From: Plantago ovata
Taxonomy: Eukaryota; Streptophyta; Magnoliopsida; Lamiales; Plantaginaceae
Assembly (NCBI GenBank): GCA_028274465.1
Contig: CM051457.1
Location: forward strand, 13,109,908 to 13,173,907
DNA length: 64,000 nt
Reading direction: 5' to 3'
Part shown: one piece after another, positions 23,401 to 35,198 of the stretch
Layout: each line of letters begins with the position of its first letter
How positions within the stretch are numbered: the first letter of the stretch is position 1
The notes under the pieces: model-generated
What the model was told of the DNA's origin: nothing
Databases searched by the model: none
What the model saw: the letters and a program-made list of their open reading frames with translations, nothing else
Position numbers and translations under genes: made by a program

Positions 23401-24384
23401 CACTAACTCATCACACTGCAACATAATAGATATTCATAGTGAATGCATTGTTTGCATAACACGAGAAGTAAGCTCATTTTTATGTGTTATACTAATTCAC
23501 AAAACTGCCAAGATAAGAACAAAGAGATGCTGAAGAAATGTATTCCTCAGTAACTACCAAGGCCTCCTTGTTTGTACAAAATGGCAATGGTATTTGAAAA
23601 CTACACAACATCTCATGGCATAAAAGTGGAGAGACGGAGGCTTTTTCGATAGCGGAAAGGGGCACCTAAAACACTCCCTTTGGATAGAGGGTTTCTCAAT
23701 GCCTCAAGCCAAATAACCAACACCTCACCAACATAGAAACTTCTCTTTGTCAAAAGCAATATGTGCATACAGGGATGGAGGAAAATAACTCAAAAACCTG
23801 TTGTCTACGACTCTACAGTCAATAGTATCTACTTGGTTGGCATGTTAGTATAAGCACAAATGCACATATTTCCTTGGTGAATTATTCCGAATGACAGTAA
23901 AAAATCCCAACAATCACATAGAGTAACGGATACAGATTTATAAATAAGACATCATCACCATTTCATCACAATCACAAAAAGGACAAAAATTAATTGGAAC
24001 AACACTGCAACAATCAACACAAATACATGAGTAAATTCCAACAGCAGAACACAACATTCAAAACTCCTTTAAAAGTCCAGATAAACCCAAACTAATCAAC
24101 AGTCAAAGCACAGGATCTTAACCATATACTATACACATAATCAAACATCTACCACTGCTAAGAGATTTAAAATGTATTCATAGCAAATGGAAGTACAAAA
24201 AATATGGAAAATGAGACGATCTTTACAGAATCCATGTCGTTTATGATGATAGATTCAGTAAGGAAAGTAGTTATACCCGCGAGAGAGTTCGGTTCCAAAC
24301 AGTGAGCTTGAATCCATGGCGGAGCAAGTTCATCGACATGGCTTTACCCATTATACCCAATCCCAGGAAGCCGATTTCCTCCAT
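20435..24384 (-). CDS. GLYR1: Glyoxylate/succinic semialdehyde reductase (NADPH-dependent)
   Basis: Beta-hydroxyacid dehydrogenase family. It reduces glyoxylate to glycolate and succinic semialdehyde to gamma-hydroxybutyrate with NADPH, detoxifying aldehydes from photorespiration and the GABA shunt. Exons, read leftward: 24384-24277, 23415-23305, 23214-23113, 22702-22601, 22113-21998, 21589-21511, 21397-21227 and 20524-20435, which sum to 292 aa (the Arabidopsis enzyme has about 289). The Rossmann motif GLGIMG lies at 8-13, the substrate-binding PVSGSKKPAEDG has its Ser at about 122, and the catalytic block GAKMKLVVN puts Lys at about 171 and Asn at about 175. The C-terminus ends KNSS, not the SRE seen in Arabidopsis, so a peroxisomal-like tripeptide is absent; a cytosolic location is inferred. 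Start chosen because the Rossmann motif begins at residue 4. Confidence 0.93.
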
Positions 24385-26025
24385 CTTTTGTGCTTCTTTT
24401 CTGGAGCGAGAGAGTTGAATGATTAGTGAAAAAAAGCTGAATCACTCAGGTCTCACAGTATATCTCTCTCGACTGAAGTGAACAATCCACAGTGGCCAAT
24501 GGTTGCACGAAATACCTAAGGCCTTTATTTGTGGACCATCCGAGATCATTTTCGTTATTATTCTAATAAAAATAATTCGTTATCCACTAAATTTTTTAAA
24601 TCAATTTATACGATTATCACTTCCCCCCCCGCCCCCCCTAAATATCATGGCTTCTTTTGATGATACTTTTTATATAATATTTTTTATTTAATTTTATTAA
24701 TTATTTTTCAATTGCGATTTACTTCAACTTCATGCGGTAAAAGAACTAGAAAAATTAAGTTAGGAACTTAGGACCCAACAAAATTTAATGAAAAGGTTTG
24801 ATTTGTTTTTAAAATTGTTTTGTTTAATTTTAAAATAGCATTTTAGATTTTTTTTAAAAGGACCATAGTGGTATGTGTTGATAATTACACTCATAAACTT
24901 CTCATGATAAGTTAACTCCACATATCAACATGCATGTATTTCTTGACCTTACGAGCATGTCTAATTCTATAATTTTTAATAATAAATTGTGAGAAAAAAA
25001 AAATGCACATTATCAGTATGAGTATGACTATTAATTATTTAAACCTTTTTATAAATTCTGGATAATAAACCCACCCCTTCTTAGAAGTTCAACACCCGCC
25101 TTTTTATATGTTTAGAGCCAAACCATCCCTAACCCACACTAATGGAACTTAACAACTACTTACCTCATCTAGTATGGTAGTAGTATATTTTATACCATGT
25201 TGTTTGGTATGTAGTGTTGTTTTTCACGACCATTTTAGTGATGTTATTTATAAAAATAATTATCTAAGTATTTCGATAACTTTGATTAATCAACCTTAAC
25301 AGTAGTGTTATTTTGCCACATCTAAACCAACAAAAAATAAGAAAAATTATAAATGGCCAGTGATCAATGATTTTCAATGATTTTCGTATTCCGAAAGTTT
25401 AATTACTACTATTAGTTTGAAGTCAAAATTACTACCACATAATTTGAAGTCAAAATGATCCTTAAAGAATCGACAAAACAATATGTTAAACTAATTCGTA
25501 GAATTGTCAAGTCTCTTTAATTTATATTTAGGGGACTCTTATATTTTTGATTTAAATTTAAATAAGAAAAAACTTATTAGTTGAAATGAAATTCACTTCG
25601 AAAAAGGACGGCAAGTATTTTTCAATTTGTTAGTCCACGCAGTATAAAGGAGGGTTTGACCTCTTTCTCCTTTCCGCTCAAGTCACCCCTCTCCGCCGGT
25701 CCGCCATTTCTTCCGCCGCTGCTTCCGTCGTTATACAACTCGAATTCTCTCCTCCGGAACTGGGGTATGTTTCATCACATTTTACTCTGCTTTATTTACT
25801 CAATTTGGATCTACTTTATCTCTTCGAGCTGTTTGATTGATGATTCACACAAGTTGTAAGTAACGCAACATAGCAATCGATACAGTTTCACTAATCATTG
25901 CGACGAAGGTGTTAAACTGCCTTTCGCACTAGGTTTATGCTACGAGAGTCTCTAAATTTCTCACCGGTTTGTGTTATTGCGATATCAGGTGCTCAATGAA
26001 CCATAAGCGATCACTTTAGATAGAA
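24385..26025. promoter_or_regulatory. Divergent intergenic region between GLYR1 and oligoribonuclease
   Basis: The two genes are head to head. The likely first, non-coding exon of the oligoribonuclease gene is about 25640-25764, with donor GGG/GTATGT and a candidate acceptor at 25988. A short open frame from 25656 in that exon would be an upstream ORF and does not join in frame to the main one. A C-rich run lies at about 24624-24638. No other gene is seen. Confidence 0.5.
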
Positions 26026-29000
26026 ATGGATCAGCTCTCGAACAAATTTGGTGCGCTTGAGCTGGATGCTGAAGATGCTATGGCGAACACTAACGGTACC
26101 ACTGTTGCAGGTATTACGGAAGCTTCGGTTTTATTGTTTATTGTTTACATTTATCATCTGACGTGTATGTATTTGCTAGTTGATTGAGGTTTTACTAGCG
26201 AACAGATGAGATATATTCCATGTTGTTGTTTATCTTGAGCGTATGCATTTGCTAGCTGGTTAGGTTTTACTGCATAGACATGAGAGATATATTTAATGGT
26301 TGTTATCTGGAATCTAGATTTTACTGCATAGACATGAGAGATGTAGTTATTGTTTGTTATCTGGAGAGTATGCTAGTTTTGGTTAGATATTTCTGTTATA
26401 ACATGAGATATGTTTATTGTTTCTTACCTGGAGCGTATGTTTTTGCTTGTTTTGGGAAGGTTTTACTGTCATAACATGATAGATATATTTATTGTTTGTT
26501 ATCTGGAGAGTATGTATTTGCTAGTTTTGAATAGACACTGCTGTTATAACATAAGATATATTTACTGTTTCTCACCTTTAGCATATGCTTTTGCTTGTCT
26601 TGGGAAGGTTTTAGTGTTTTACTGTCATAACATGGTAGATATATTTATTGTTTGTTATCTGGAACGTATATATTTGCTGTTTTTGGTTTGTTTTTACTGT
26701 CATTGCATGCGAGATATATTTATTGTATGTTACCTGGAGCAAATGTATTTGCTACGTTTGGTTAGGTCGTACTGTCATAGCATGAATATACTTTTATTGT
26801 TTGTTGTCTGGAGAGTATGTATTGCTAGTTGGTTAGATATGAGAGCTCTTTATTTGAAGTGTAAGTATTTGCTAGTTAGTGTAGATTTTAGTGTTACTGG
26901 CTTAGACAACGAGAGATGTTTTCGTTGTTTATATGTGTTGTTTATGTATTTGCTAGCTGGTGTATGTTTTACATACACATGAATTTTGTTATTATTTTTT
27001 ATTTGAATTGTATGCATTTGATTGTTGCTGTAGGTTATACTAGCTTCGACATGGGAGATATTTTCTTGTTTCTGAGTTGAATAAATATTTGCTAATGAAA
27101 TATCTTGCCAAAATTTCGGAATCATCTATTACTGTACGGGATGACGCTGAAGTTCCATTCCTCTTTCTGAAGTAGATGGTGGTAAAAGAGAAGACAATAG
27201 TTCTGGAGGCGGGCTGAAAGCTGAGAATGGGGATAAAGAGACCTCAGAATTGACTGCTGCACCATTCAAGATGCCGCTTGTGTGGATTGATCTGGAAATG
27301 ACTGGTAAGATAGATTTTGAAGGAGCTTTCTTTGTGTTTCTGTTTGCAGTTGATTAGTTCATGTTTACATATCTTTCTATTGTTGACTTGCACATCAACC
27401 TTTTTAGGACATATCCTTTCCACAAACCGTATCTAGGTTACAGGGCTTGGACTCACACCCCTGGCCCCATCTTGGAAGAGTTCAGGTTTAATTTAGGGTT
27501 TGGACTATGTACAATGAAGTAGGGTTTAGTTAGTAGGAATTTGGTTCAGATTGACTGTTGGTTTTCGGTAATTGATGTGTTTAAGATTTAAGAATAGGTA
27601 CTATATCTGTCATGTAGTTATTTTGATCCGGATGAAATGATATGGGCATAAAGAATTATTATTTTGTAAACTAAAGATTGAAAATTTACTTATGACAGAG
27701 ATAGAGATTAGGGGAGAGAAGAATGGATGAGGCATGGTGTTGGCACTCAGAACGGGCAACATATGATGGGTGGGGGGACTGTTGTACATGAGCTGAGTTT
27801 GAACTAGGAAGCCATGGCTGATGGCCGTGTAGGTTTTGTATTGTTATGACCGTTTTAAATTTGCAAAATTCTGGGATTGTAATTTCTAAGTTTAACACAG
27901 TATGGTAGAGCAAGCATTCAATAACACATTGCTATCGAATGTGTTGTGGCATGTGTGCGTGAGGACTGCTACAACAAATTAACGCAATCTGGAACCCTTA
28001 TAATTTATTTATGTTATGCATTTCGTGAGTTTTATTTCTGAAATAAAATATTCAAATGGTATCATTATAAAATAAGTTTATTTCTCATTTTGTAAGTTAT
28101 AAATCTGTTCAATACGAGTAATATTATTATTTGTCGAGTAGTTAATGTGACTTTTCGTGAGTTTAGGTTTGAGCTTTTACGCAGTGTGTTTTTTATACTT
28201 ATTTAGCAAGGAAAATGTTTATTTAGATTAATCCACTGCTTTAAGCTTAACTATTTATTTGGCTGATCATCTGATACAAAGAAGAATGATCTATTGGTTG
28301 AAAGTCATGATTACTAAGGCGCCTTCTTCTTCTTCTTTTCTGTGTAGGTTTAAATGTTGAGTACGATAGAATTTTGGAAATTGCTTGTATTATTACAGAT
28401 GGCAATTTGACCCAGATAATTGAGGTGCGCTTGGAGTTCCTTTTTTGTCTTTATATTTTTCTCTGGCATTTACAATTTGCAGCTGATATTCAGCTTTTTT
28501 CTGGTGGCTTTCTTTGCATAGTTCTGCTGTAATTATTACTTTGGTCTTCGTCTGCAAATGTACCACTTTGTGTAACAAAAACGTTCTTTATTATGCTTGA
28601 TTTGTTTCATATAGGGCCCTGACTTGGTTATTCGTCAACCAAAAGAGTGTCTTGACGAAATGGGAGAATGGTGTCAGCAGCATCATTCAGCAAGTGGTAT
28701 GTGGTTCTGACTTCTGAACATGTTAATATCTGTAAATTGGAAAGAAAAAAAAACAGGGAACTTTTAGTCATAAAATATAGTATTCCGCTGAGGTAGTATC
28801 TAATACCATCTATCAGTTTGTTCTGGGGTTTCTTATAGCAGTTGCACATTTATGTTTTCATTTGACACTATGTTACAGATCAGTGTCACAGACAATGAAA
28901 TGAAATAAATACTAGTTCGACTTTAGACGAATCAAACCAAACCATTGGATCAAAATTAACGTGATAAATTTTGTGGAGTTTGCTGTTTCACCTCTAGTGA

Positions 29001-32000
29001 CACTTTGTTGTTTCTCAGGTTTGATTGAAAGGGTCCTTCAAAGCACTATAAGTGAGAAGGAAGCTGAAAAAGAGGTTAAACCTTAACTTTATATCACCTA
29101 TGCGCTACTTTTTGTATTCATCTGTTGATGAAACTATTAGTTCTAAGTGGCGCTGTAGCATGTTGATGAGTTTATTGTTAATCCTGTTATTTAGCCATAC
29201 ATTTATCACCTAAGGCTGTTCTCGCGTGTCTACTAAATTAATTTGGGGGGAGGAATCAGATCAATCTTCATTACCTGGATTTATGTAGCATCCTTTTCCT
29301 TCTTTAAAACATATTTTATGTCTGCACCAAAGTGTTTGATGTTATTCTTGACCTTAACCATTCTTTGTCCATCATAAGGATATGGAGATTGCTACTGTTG
29401 TGCGTAGTGCTATGACATAAATGAATAACTATGCAGTAAGCCACCTGAAGTACTGTTTATCTAGATACTATTCTCAAGTGAAAAAGGAATGTAGTGTCAC
29501 TCTGTCCGATATTGCTAGGTTATATTGGTAGCTTCTTCTAAATTTCATGGGTCAGCTTCTACTCTAGTTTTATGCACAATATTAACATTTATTGATTGCT
29601 TTAACACTTCAAACTAAAAAGCATGCAGTGAGCTGTGAGTAATGTTACCAGTCAACTCTAGCTTTACTTCTACTTTTTCTGTTTAATCTTGTCTCTGAAA
29701 ATCCTCTTAGTCTCAATGTGGGCTTGTTTCTTGCAATGTTAAGCTACTAGCAATCTAGTACAAAGCCTTACGACAGTGCTGCAATACATTCAATTGCAAT
29801 ACTTGCCCCCAGTGTTTGGATGCGTGGGCTGATGAACAATCTCCAATCCGTTTCTATTAATGTTGGGTGTCTAGTGTTTGCCTCTGCACAACAAAAACAA
29901 ATAGATAAATAAAAAAAAATTGTCAGGTTAACATTGATTACATCATGGTTAGTTTCTTGAGCATAGGATAAAAGTAAAGTATGGTTTTGCAGTTTTGCTC
30001 AAATCTAGTGGTCTGGTCCTTACTAAATCTTTCTTTTGCAATGAATTAAAATATATTGAAACCCATAACCAGAGTGTTTTACAAGCTAAGAGGGGAATAC
30101 CCCAACCGAAAGCTCATATCAAGTAACTTGACGAATAACACACCTAGCTCTGCTGGAAGAGCATTGCAATTGCAGCTCTTGTGTCCTGGGTTTGAAACCT
30201 ATTGTAGTCCTTATATCCAATTTATGGTCCTAACTAAATCTTTTGCTATAAAGTTGGTGCTTTTCCGACTTTGAATGTGCTTTTTGAATCTAGTGCAGGT
30301 TGTAGAATTTGTCAAGAAACATGTGGATGTTGATGCGCACGCACCTCTTATTGCTGGAAATTCAATCTATACGGATCTTATATTTTTAAAAGTAAGAGGT
30401 TCTTCATTTAACTACTACCATAGCTGTCAACACCGTTCCGGTAGCTGCTGCAACTACGGAACTTCTTTCATTACCTTTGGCACACTGTGCTCTCAGTTTC
30501 TGAATTAGTTATGTTGTTTTCTTCTTTCATTGTGATTTTGGGTGATCATACATGTAGATATTTTGAATATGCATCTTTCAATAACAAAATACTTCCTTTG
30601 GCTTTGAGAAAAACCAATTTCTTTTCCTACTTGGGTCTAGGGAAGTCATTTACACATAATTTGATGTAGACTGAAAGACACTTTTTTTTTGTTGCGTGGG
30701 TGGGGGGTTGGAGGAGGGTCACGCTGTATCAGACTTTTGTTTTTCATCAATAAAATTTATGTTCCAAGATTTCCAAAAACATGAAGTGCTTTCAAACCTC
30801 GTAATTGGCTTTTACCTGATTGTTTTGGATTATAGAAGATACATTCTCTGTTACGGATAGGAACTTAACAATGGAGAGAAAGAGGAAACTAAGACTGAAT
30901 TAGAAGGTACATCTTGAGTGGATTTGGTGAGGTTTGTTGCCTAGTTGTCTTAGACTCTAATAACTAGAGCTGTAGATTGTGAGGGAAGTAAAAAAGAAAT
31001 GGAGAAATCTTTGTTTACTGCAAAGTTTGTTGTGTTGCAAATTATGATGGTTGAATTTGTGTTTGCATTGTGGTTGAGTTAGTGTGCACCTCGGCCCGGG
31101 CCACATAATGTGTGACGTACCTTGATTTTTCTTATTTTAGAACTTATTACTATAGTTTTAGAAATGAAATCTGTCCAGCTTTTGTCATATTTGAAAGTTC
31201 AATTTTCATCTAGATATTCATGGGTCCTATTTTTCAGCAGACAAGAAATTAGTCTCTGTTTGCCCATAAGATTTGGTTTCGATTACTAGAACTGGTTTAA
31301 ATTTCAAAATATTTCAATCTACTACAAAGTTCCTATACTATATTGTATCTCCCCCAGTCTGCTGCATATGTTGTTTTCCTTTATTATTAGAACAAGAGTG
31401 TATGTGGGGGTATCTTTTCGCCATACATTTTGTTTACGGATTTTAACCGGAATTTCATTTGCAGAAGTACATGCCAGATTTGGCTGCACTTTTCTCCCAT
31501 GTTGTTGTTGATGTCAGCAGCGTCAAGGCACTATGTATCCGCTGGTACCCAAAAGGTAAGCAACTTGGTCCTCTGGTGCAAATTAAGTTTTAAGCGCATA
31601 CTCCATTTCAATACTTGCGTGCATCTAATACTTCTGTGTTACCATACCATTTGCTTTCATACTTGGAAGTTCTGTTTTTGGGATAGTGAAATTACCTGAA
31701 GTTGTCAAAAATGGTTCACGATTTGTGAAAATAAAAATGGATTTTTGTGAATAGAAACATCACTGGGCTGTTGAAAAAAGCACACGGCCCAGTTTTTTTT
31801 CTTCCTTCCCCTATAACCACATTGTACTTGTGAACTACTTTAGTTTTTTATTGATTAACCTCTTTTTTTTTTCTGGTAATGAGGTAGCACTCTGATATAC
31901 TTCAGTATACTTTAAAAATGTTTTTCCTCAATATGTGAATTTCTTGTTTGTTCAGACAACAAAAAGGCACCTAAGAAGGAAAACAGACACAGAGCTATGG

Positions 32001-32074
32001 ACGACATCAGAGAAAGCATTGCTGAACTTAAATTTTTCAAGGACAACATCTTCAAACCCAAGTCTAGAAAATGA
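26026..32074 (+). CDS. Oligoribonuclease (DEDDh 3'-5' exoribonuclease, REXO2/small fragment nuclease)
   Basis: Degrades 2-5 nt RNA fragments to mononucleotides; plant and animal homologues act in mitochondria and the cytosol. Coding exons: 26026-26110, 27173-27304, 28348-28424, 28615-28696, 29019-29074, 30299-30391, 31465-31555 and 31956-32074, 244 aa. The catalytic acidic pair lies in WIDLEMTG (exon 2), a further Asp in GNSIYTDLIFL (exon 6), and the His and Asp in HRAMDDIRES (exon 8), so the DEDDh set is complete. The first 60 residues are an acidic Gly/Ser-rich extension that varies in the family; no clear transit peptide is seen with this start. Exon 1 to 2 is the least certain junction. 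Intron 1 is filled by a minisatellite, and intron 5 holds a tRNA-like SINE piece. Confidence 0.9.
26160..27075. repeat. Minisatellite of about 73 bp in oligoribonuclease intron 1
   Basis: About 12 imperfect copies. Each carries ACATGAGAGATATATTTATT, then GTTTGTTATCTGGAGAGTATG and TATTTGCTAGTTTTGGTTAG. Anchor spacings are mostly 70-75 bp, with one unit shorter and one longer. In the middle copies two variants alternate (TTTTACTGTCATAACATG and CTGTTATAACATGAGATA), which suggests some growth as a two-unit block. A plus-strand open frame across 26410-26982 is a consequence of the repeat. Confidence 0.85.
30010..30255 (+). mobile_element. tRNA-derived SINE-like fragment in oligoribonuclease intron 5
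   Basis: TAGCTCTGCTGGAAGAGC at about 30148 matches a tRNA D-arm/A box, and GGGTTTGAAACC at about 30188 matches a T-arm/B box, about 40 bp apart as in a tRNA. Similar sequences (GGTCCTTACTAAATCTTT near 30016 and GGTCCTAACTAAATCTTT near 30226) flank the region and could be a diverged target-site duplication. A working tRNA is unlikely because no complete acceptor stem is seen. Confidence 0.45.
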
Positions 32075-34287
32075 CCAACATCATTTAGGGGTCTTAGCTA
32101 GTGACGTTTGGATGATGTTTGTGTTTCAATTTGGTACCCGCTGTCATGTCAGCATTTAAACGATGACTGTGGTTTATTTGCGACAAGCTTCCACCGTAAG
32201 TGGACTGCTTCCTGTAAAGTAGTGCGCGTTTTGGATCTGATTGTAGCAATATGGTTTTGTAGCTACTTTGAGAAAAAGTTTCATCTGGTTGAAATGAAAC
32301 TAAGCATGGGAAACAAGCATTTAGTTTTCATGGACAAGTTTAGCTATTTCCTTGCAAAGTTTGTTGCTATTTGTAACTGTTACTGTTCTTGCTGGGACTC
32401 TGGATTAGATATAGCAAGTGTTCGACACAACACAAGGATCATTCTGCATTCCACTTAATTAATTGGTAAACTGGAAACCAGGTTTGAAATTTAACGAGAG
32501 ACAATAAACCACCACACACATCCTCCCCCGGACCCCCACCTTCTACGTCTGGCGCGCGAAGCATGGATTTAGAGACTATATGAGATAAAAGAATAGATCA
32601 TTTTTTATTTCTAGGAACAATTGAACTTGTTTACGTCAACAATCATAGTGGAAGTGGTTATTAGAACCTTTGACCAACTTTGAATGAACTCTCTTTGGAG
32701 AAATATTCAGCTAAAAATACATAAAACTGAGCCTAGAAAGTCCAATTAAAATGTATACAGCTATTAGTGCTAGAGCCTAACATGTGCTAGACTACATGTT
32801 GATAGCAAAACCCTTCAGAATTCTTCATCAAATTCGTATGACTGACACACACATTAAAACTCTAAAATTGCTACTAGCAAAACATTCAGATATACGAGTA
32901 GTATGTTTAAAATCTCAAGAGAACATGATTACAAAACAATTTATTTTCACTATACAAATTTTAGGTGTGGATACATAGATTGTAAAATCAATAAAAAAAA
33001 AGCTTAAATTTCACTTTTGATTAGTAAACTAAACCACACAAGATTCATTAATCAGCAACAATCATACTCGGTGAGCCGTGGCTATTGAAATAGAAATATT
33101 ACTAACAGGTCTAGGGTATAAGAATTCGAAATGGAAGAAGTTGTTTCATTATTGTCCAATCAAACTTGAAGAAGTGAAGTGACGGTGATTGAGAATGATT
33201 GAGATCTAGTTGATGGGATGTTGATGGTGAAACCATGGCAATTGAGAGAGGCGAAGAGAGAGAGCACAATATTGTTTATTGCCCAGTTATAGGCGAACCA
33301 TATATACGGTTTGAATTTTTATTGATATGACCGTGAGTGAGCTTTCACCATAGAAATCTGATTTCCGCATTGTATAGAAACTCTTTGCTTTCTTGATTGT
33401 TTCTCTAGTGAGTGAAGGTGGATCGGGCCTTGGTTTTCATCTTGAGATGTTTTGATCCTCGGTTTGGTGATCTTGTTTAGTTAGCTTTCTTTCTCTTGTG
33501 CTTTGTCGTGGTTTAGGTTTTGTATGTTAAGAGTATACATGGGTCACTTTTCATTTCCGTGATTGTCTCGGGATCCAAATGAGATAATCATCTTTCATGT
33601 CTAGCTAAGTCAACTGAACTTGTTACGAAAGTTATCCCAATCCTTTGGACTTGGCTACAGTTGGTGATACAACTCGTGTCTGTCTTGCTAGTAAGACATA
33701 CACGCTAGACGAGTGGGGGAGGGGGTCAAATAGCTTTGCGGTTATGGGGTTTGTTCTTGTTTAATATTCTTTTCATGTTTGGTTGTTTTGGTTTTGAGGT
33801 TTGGTTTGGTGTGCATCTTGTGCATCTTGTGTTGTAAATTCCTTGATGTTGATTAATATATTTTTGACAGTTTCAAAAAGAAAAAAAAAAATATTTGCAA
33901 ACACTATCTTAAAGGTTTAGGTAGAAAGAAATCTGCAAGATCATTTCCAACTCTCAAACTATTAATAACTACCAGCATCATTCTATTACCAACTAAACTA
34001 ACCTAACCTAATTCTACTCCTCATACTTTACCTAACCCAAAATTTTCTTTTAATTTCTCGTTTCTTTTTAAATTACACAATTAATTTTATTTCTTTTAAA
34101 ACTTCATATTATTTAAATGTCGGTAATTAATTAAAATAACTTGAATAAAAAATTACAATACTCGAGAATAAATAAATATAATACTTGAGAACATGAATTT
34201 CAATATTATTTGATAAGAAGTATATATAATTTACCAACATTATATACTAATTTACTTGAGAATAATTTAACAATTGGTATTTTAATA
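32075..34287. other. Intergenic; possible LINE 3' tail at about 33400-33890
   Basis: The left part is the oligoribonuclease 3' UTR. From about 33400 a GT/T-rich stretch with TTAATATATTTTTGACAG is followed by an A-rich run ending at about 33890, which resembles the 3' end of a plant LINE. No reverse-transcriptase coding sequence and no convincing target duplication are visible, so this is weak. Nothing else is recognised. Confidence 0.35.
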
Positions 34288-34516
34288 CTTCCTCCATTTC
34301 TTTAGTTACTTCCTAAGGGAACCGTTCACCGCGACCTTTGACCACGTATAACTCCTAAATTAGATTAGATAAAAATATAATAAAATTATATTATGAAATT
34401 AAATGAAGTATATTTTCATAATCAATTTTTAATTTATATTGATACAATTTAATTTAAAAATTATACGTGGTCAAAGGTTGCGATCCCTTAGGAAGTAACT
34501 AAATAAATGGAGGAAG
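34288..34516. mobile_element. Stowaway/mariner-type MITE, 229 bp
   Basis: Terminal inverted repeats of about 60-65 bp: the left arm CTTCCTCCATTTCTTTAGTT is mirrored on the right by AACTAAATAAATGGAGGAAG, and both arms include GACCTTTGACCACGTATAA or its complement. Each end is flanked by TA, the mariner target duplication. The core is AT-rich and non-coding. Arms remain close, so the insertion is younger than the one at 16661. Confidence 0.85.
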
Positions 34517-35198
34517 TATAATTTATCAATATTAAAATTATATTAAAAAAACTAAAAAGGAATAAAAGAAAAGAAAAAAGGAAAGGGAAAGAGAAAAGAG
34601 AATAAAATAAAAACAAAAGAGAGAGAAGAAATAAAAAAGATGGATACGCGTTTGATAGAATCAGCCGACGCTCATGATTCACAGTCATATCCTAGAGTGA
34701 AGTCAGTGAACTGGTGATTCATCAATCGCGAATTTACTCTTTTCAGAAACTTTAACAACTGTATACGATTTCGAATTCGTATCTTTATTAAACCCTGGAG
34801 ACAATTCGTCTAGAATTTGGAAAATCGCCAGAATATTCCCTCCCCTTCTCTTCCCTTCCTTTCTTCCTAAATTTTCTATTCCATTTTGACTCACCTCTAA
34901 AATACCAAAAACCCCTCCAACTCTAATCACAGGCGATCTCAATCCATACCGATTCGATTCTTATCGCAATCAATACCTTTCCCAATCAGAGCTTCAGGTG
35001 TTTTGGTGTCCAATTGATTGATTTTTGCTTGCTGCATGAACAAGCTGTTGGTATGTGATCATGTTCGTTCTGTTCTGCGTTTTGTTTGAATTGGAGAAAG
35101 TTGACGTATTGTATCGTATTGAACAAGGCATATATAACAAAATATACTTTATTAGGGCTATTGTTGACGTTGTGGCATGTGAGAGGAGGAGGAAGTGA
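34517..35198. promoter_or_regulatory. SGR2 upstream region and 5' leader
   Basis: A purine-rich (GAAAA/GAGAAA) tract lies at about 34550-34640, then the presumed promoter and leader of the SGR2-type gene. No clear TATA box can be assigned. A possible leader intron donor (TTG/GTATGT) is seen near 35050 but is not tested. Confidence 0.4.

Noticed and set aside
26410-26982. 190-codon plus-strand frame
   Set aside because: It lies wholly within the intronic minisatellite of the oligoribonuclease gene and repeats the same peptide phrases.
30140-30205. A functional tRNA gene
   Set aside because: A and B boxes are present but no paired acceptor stem or clear anticodon arm was found; SINE-like remnant preferred.
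33400-33890. LINE insertion as a firm call
   Set aside because: Only an A-rich 3' tail-like end is seen; no coding sequence or target duplication.
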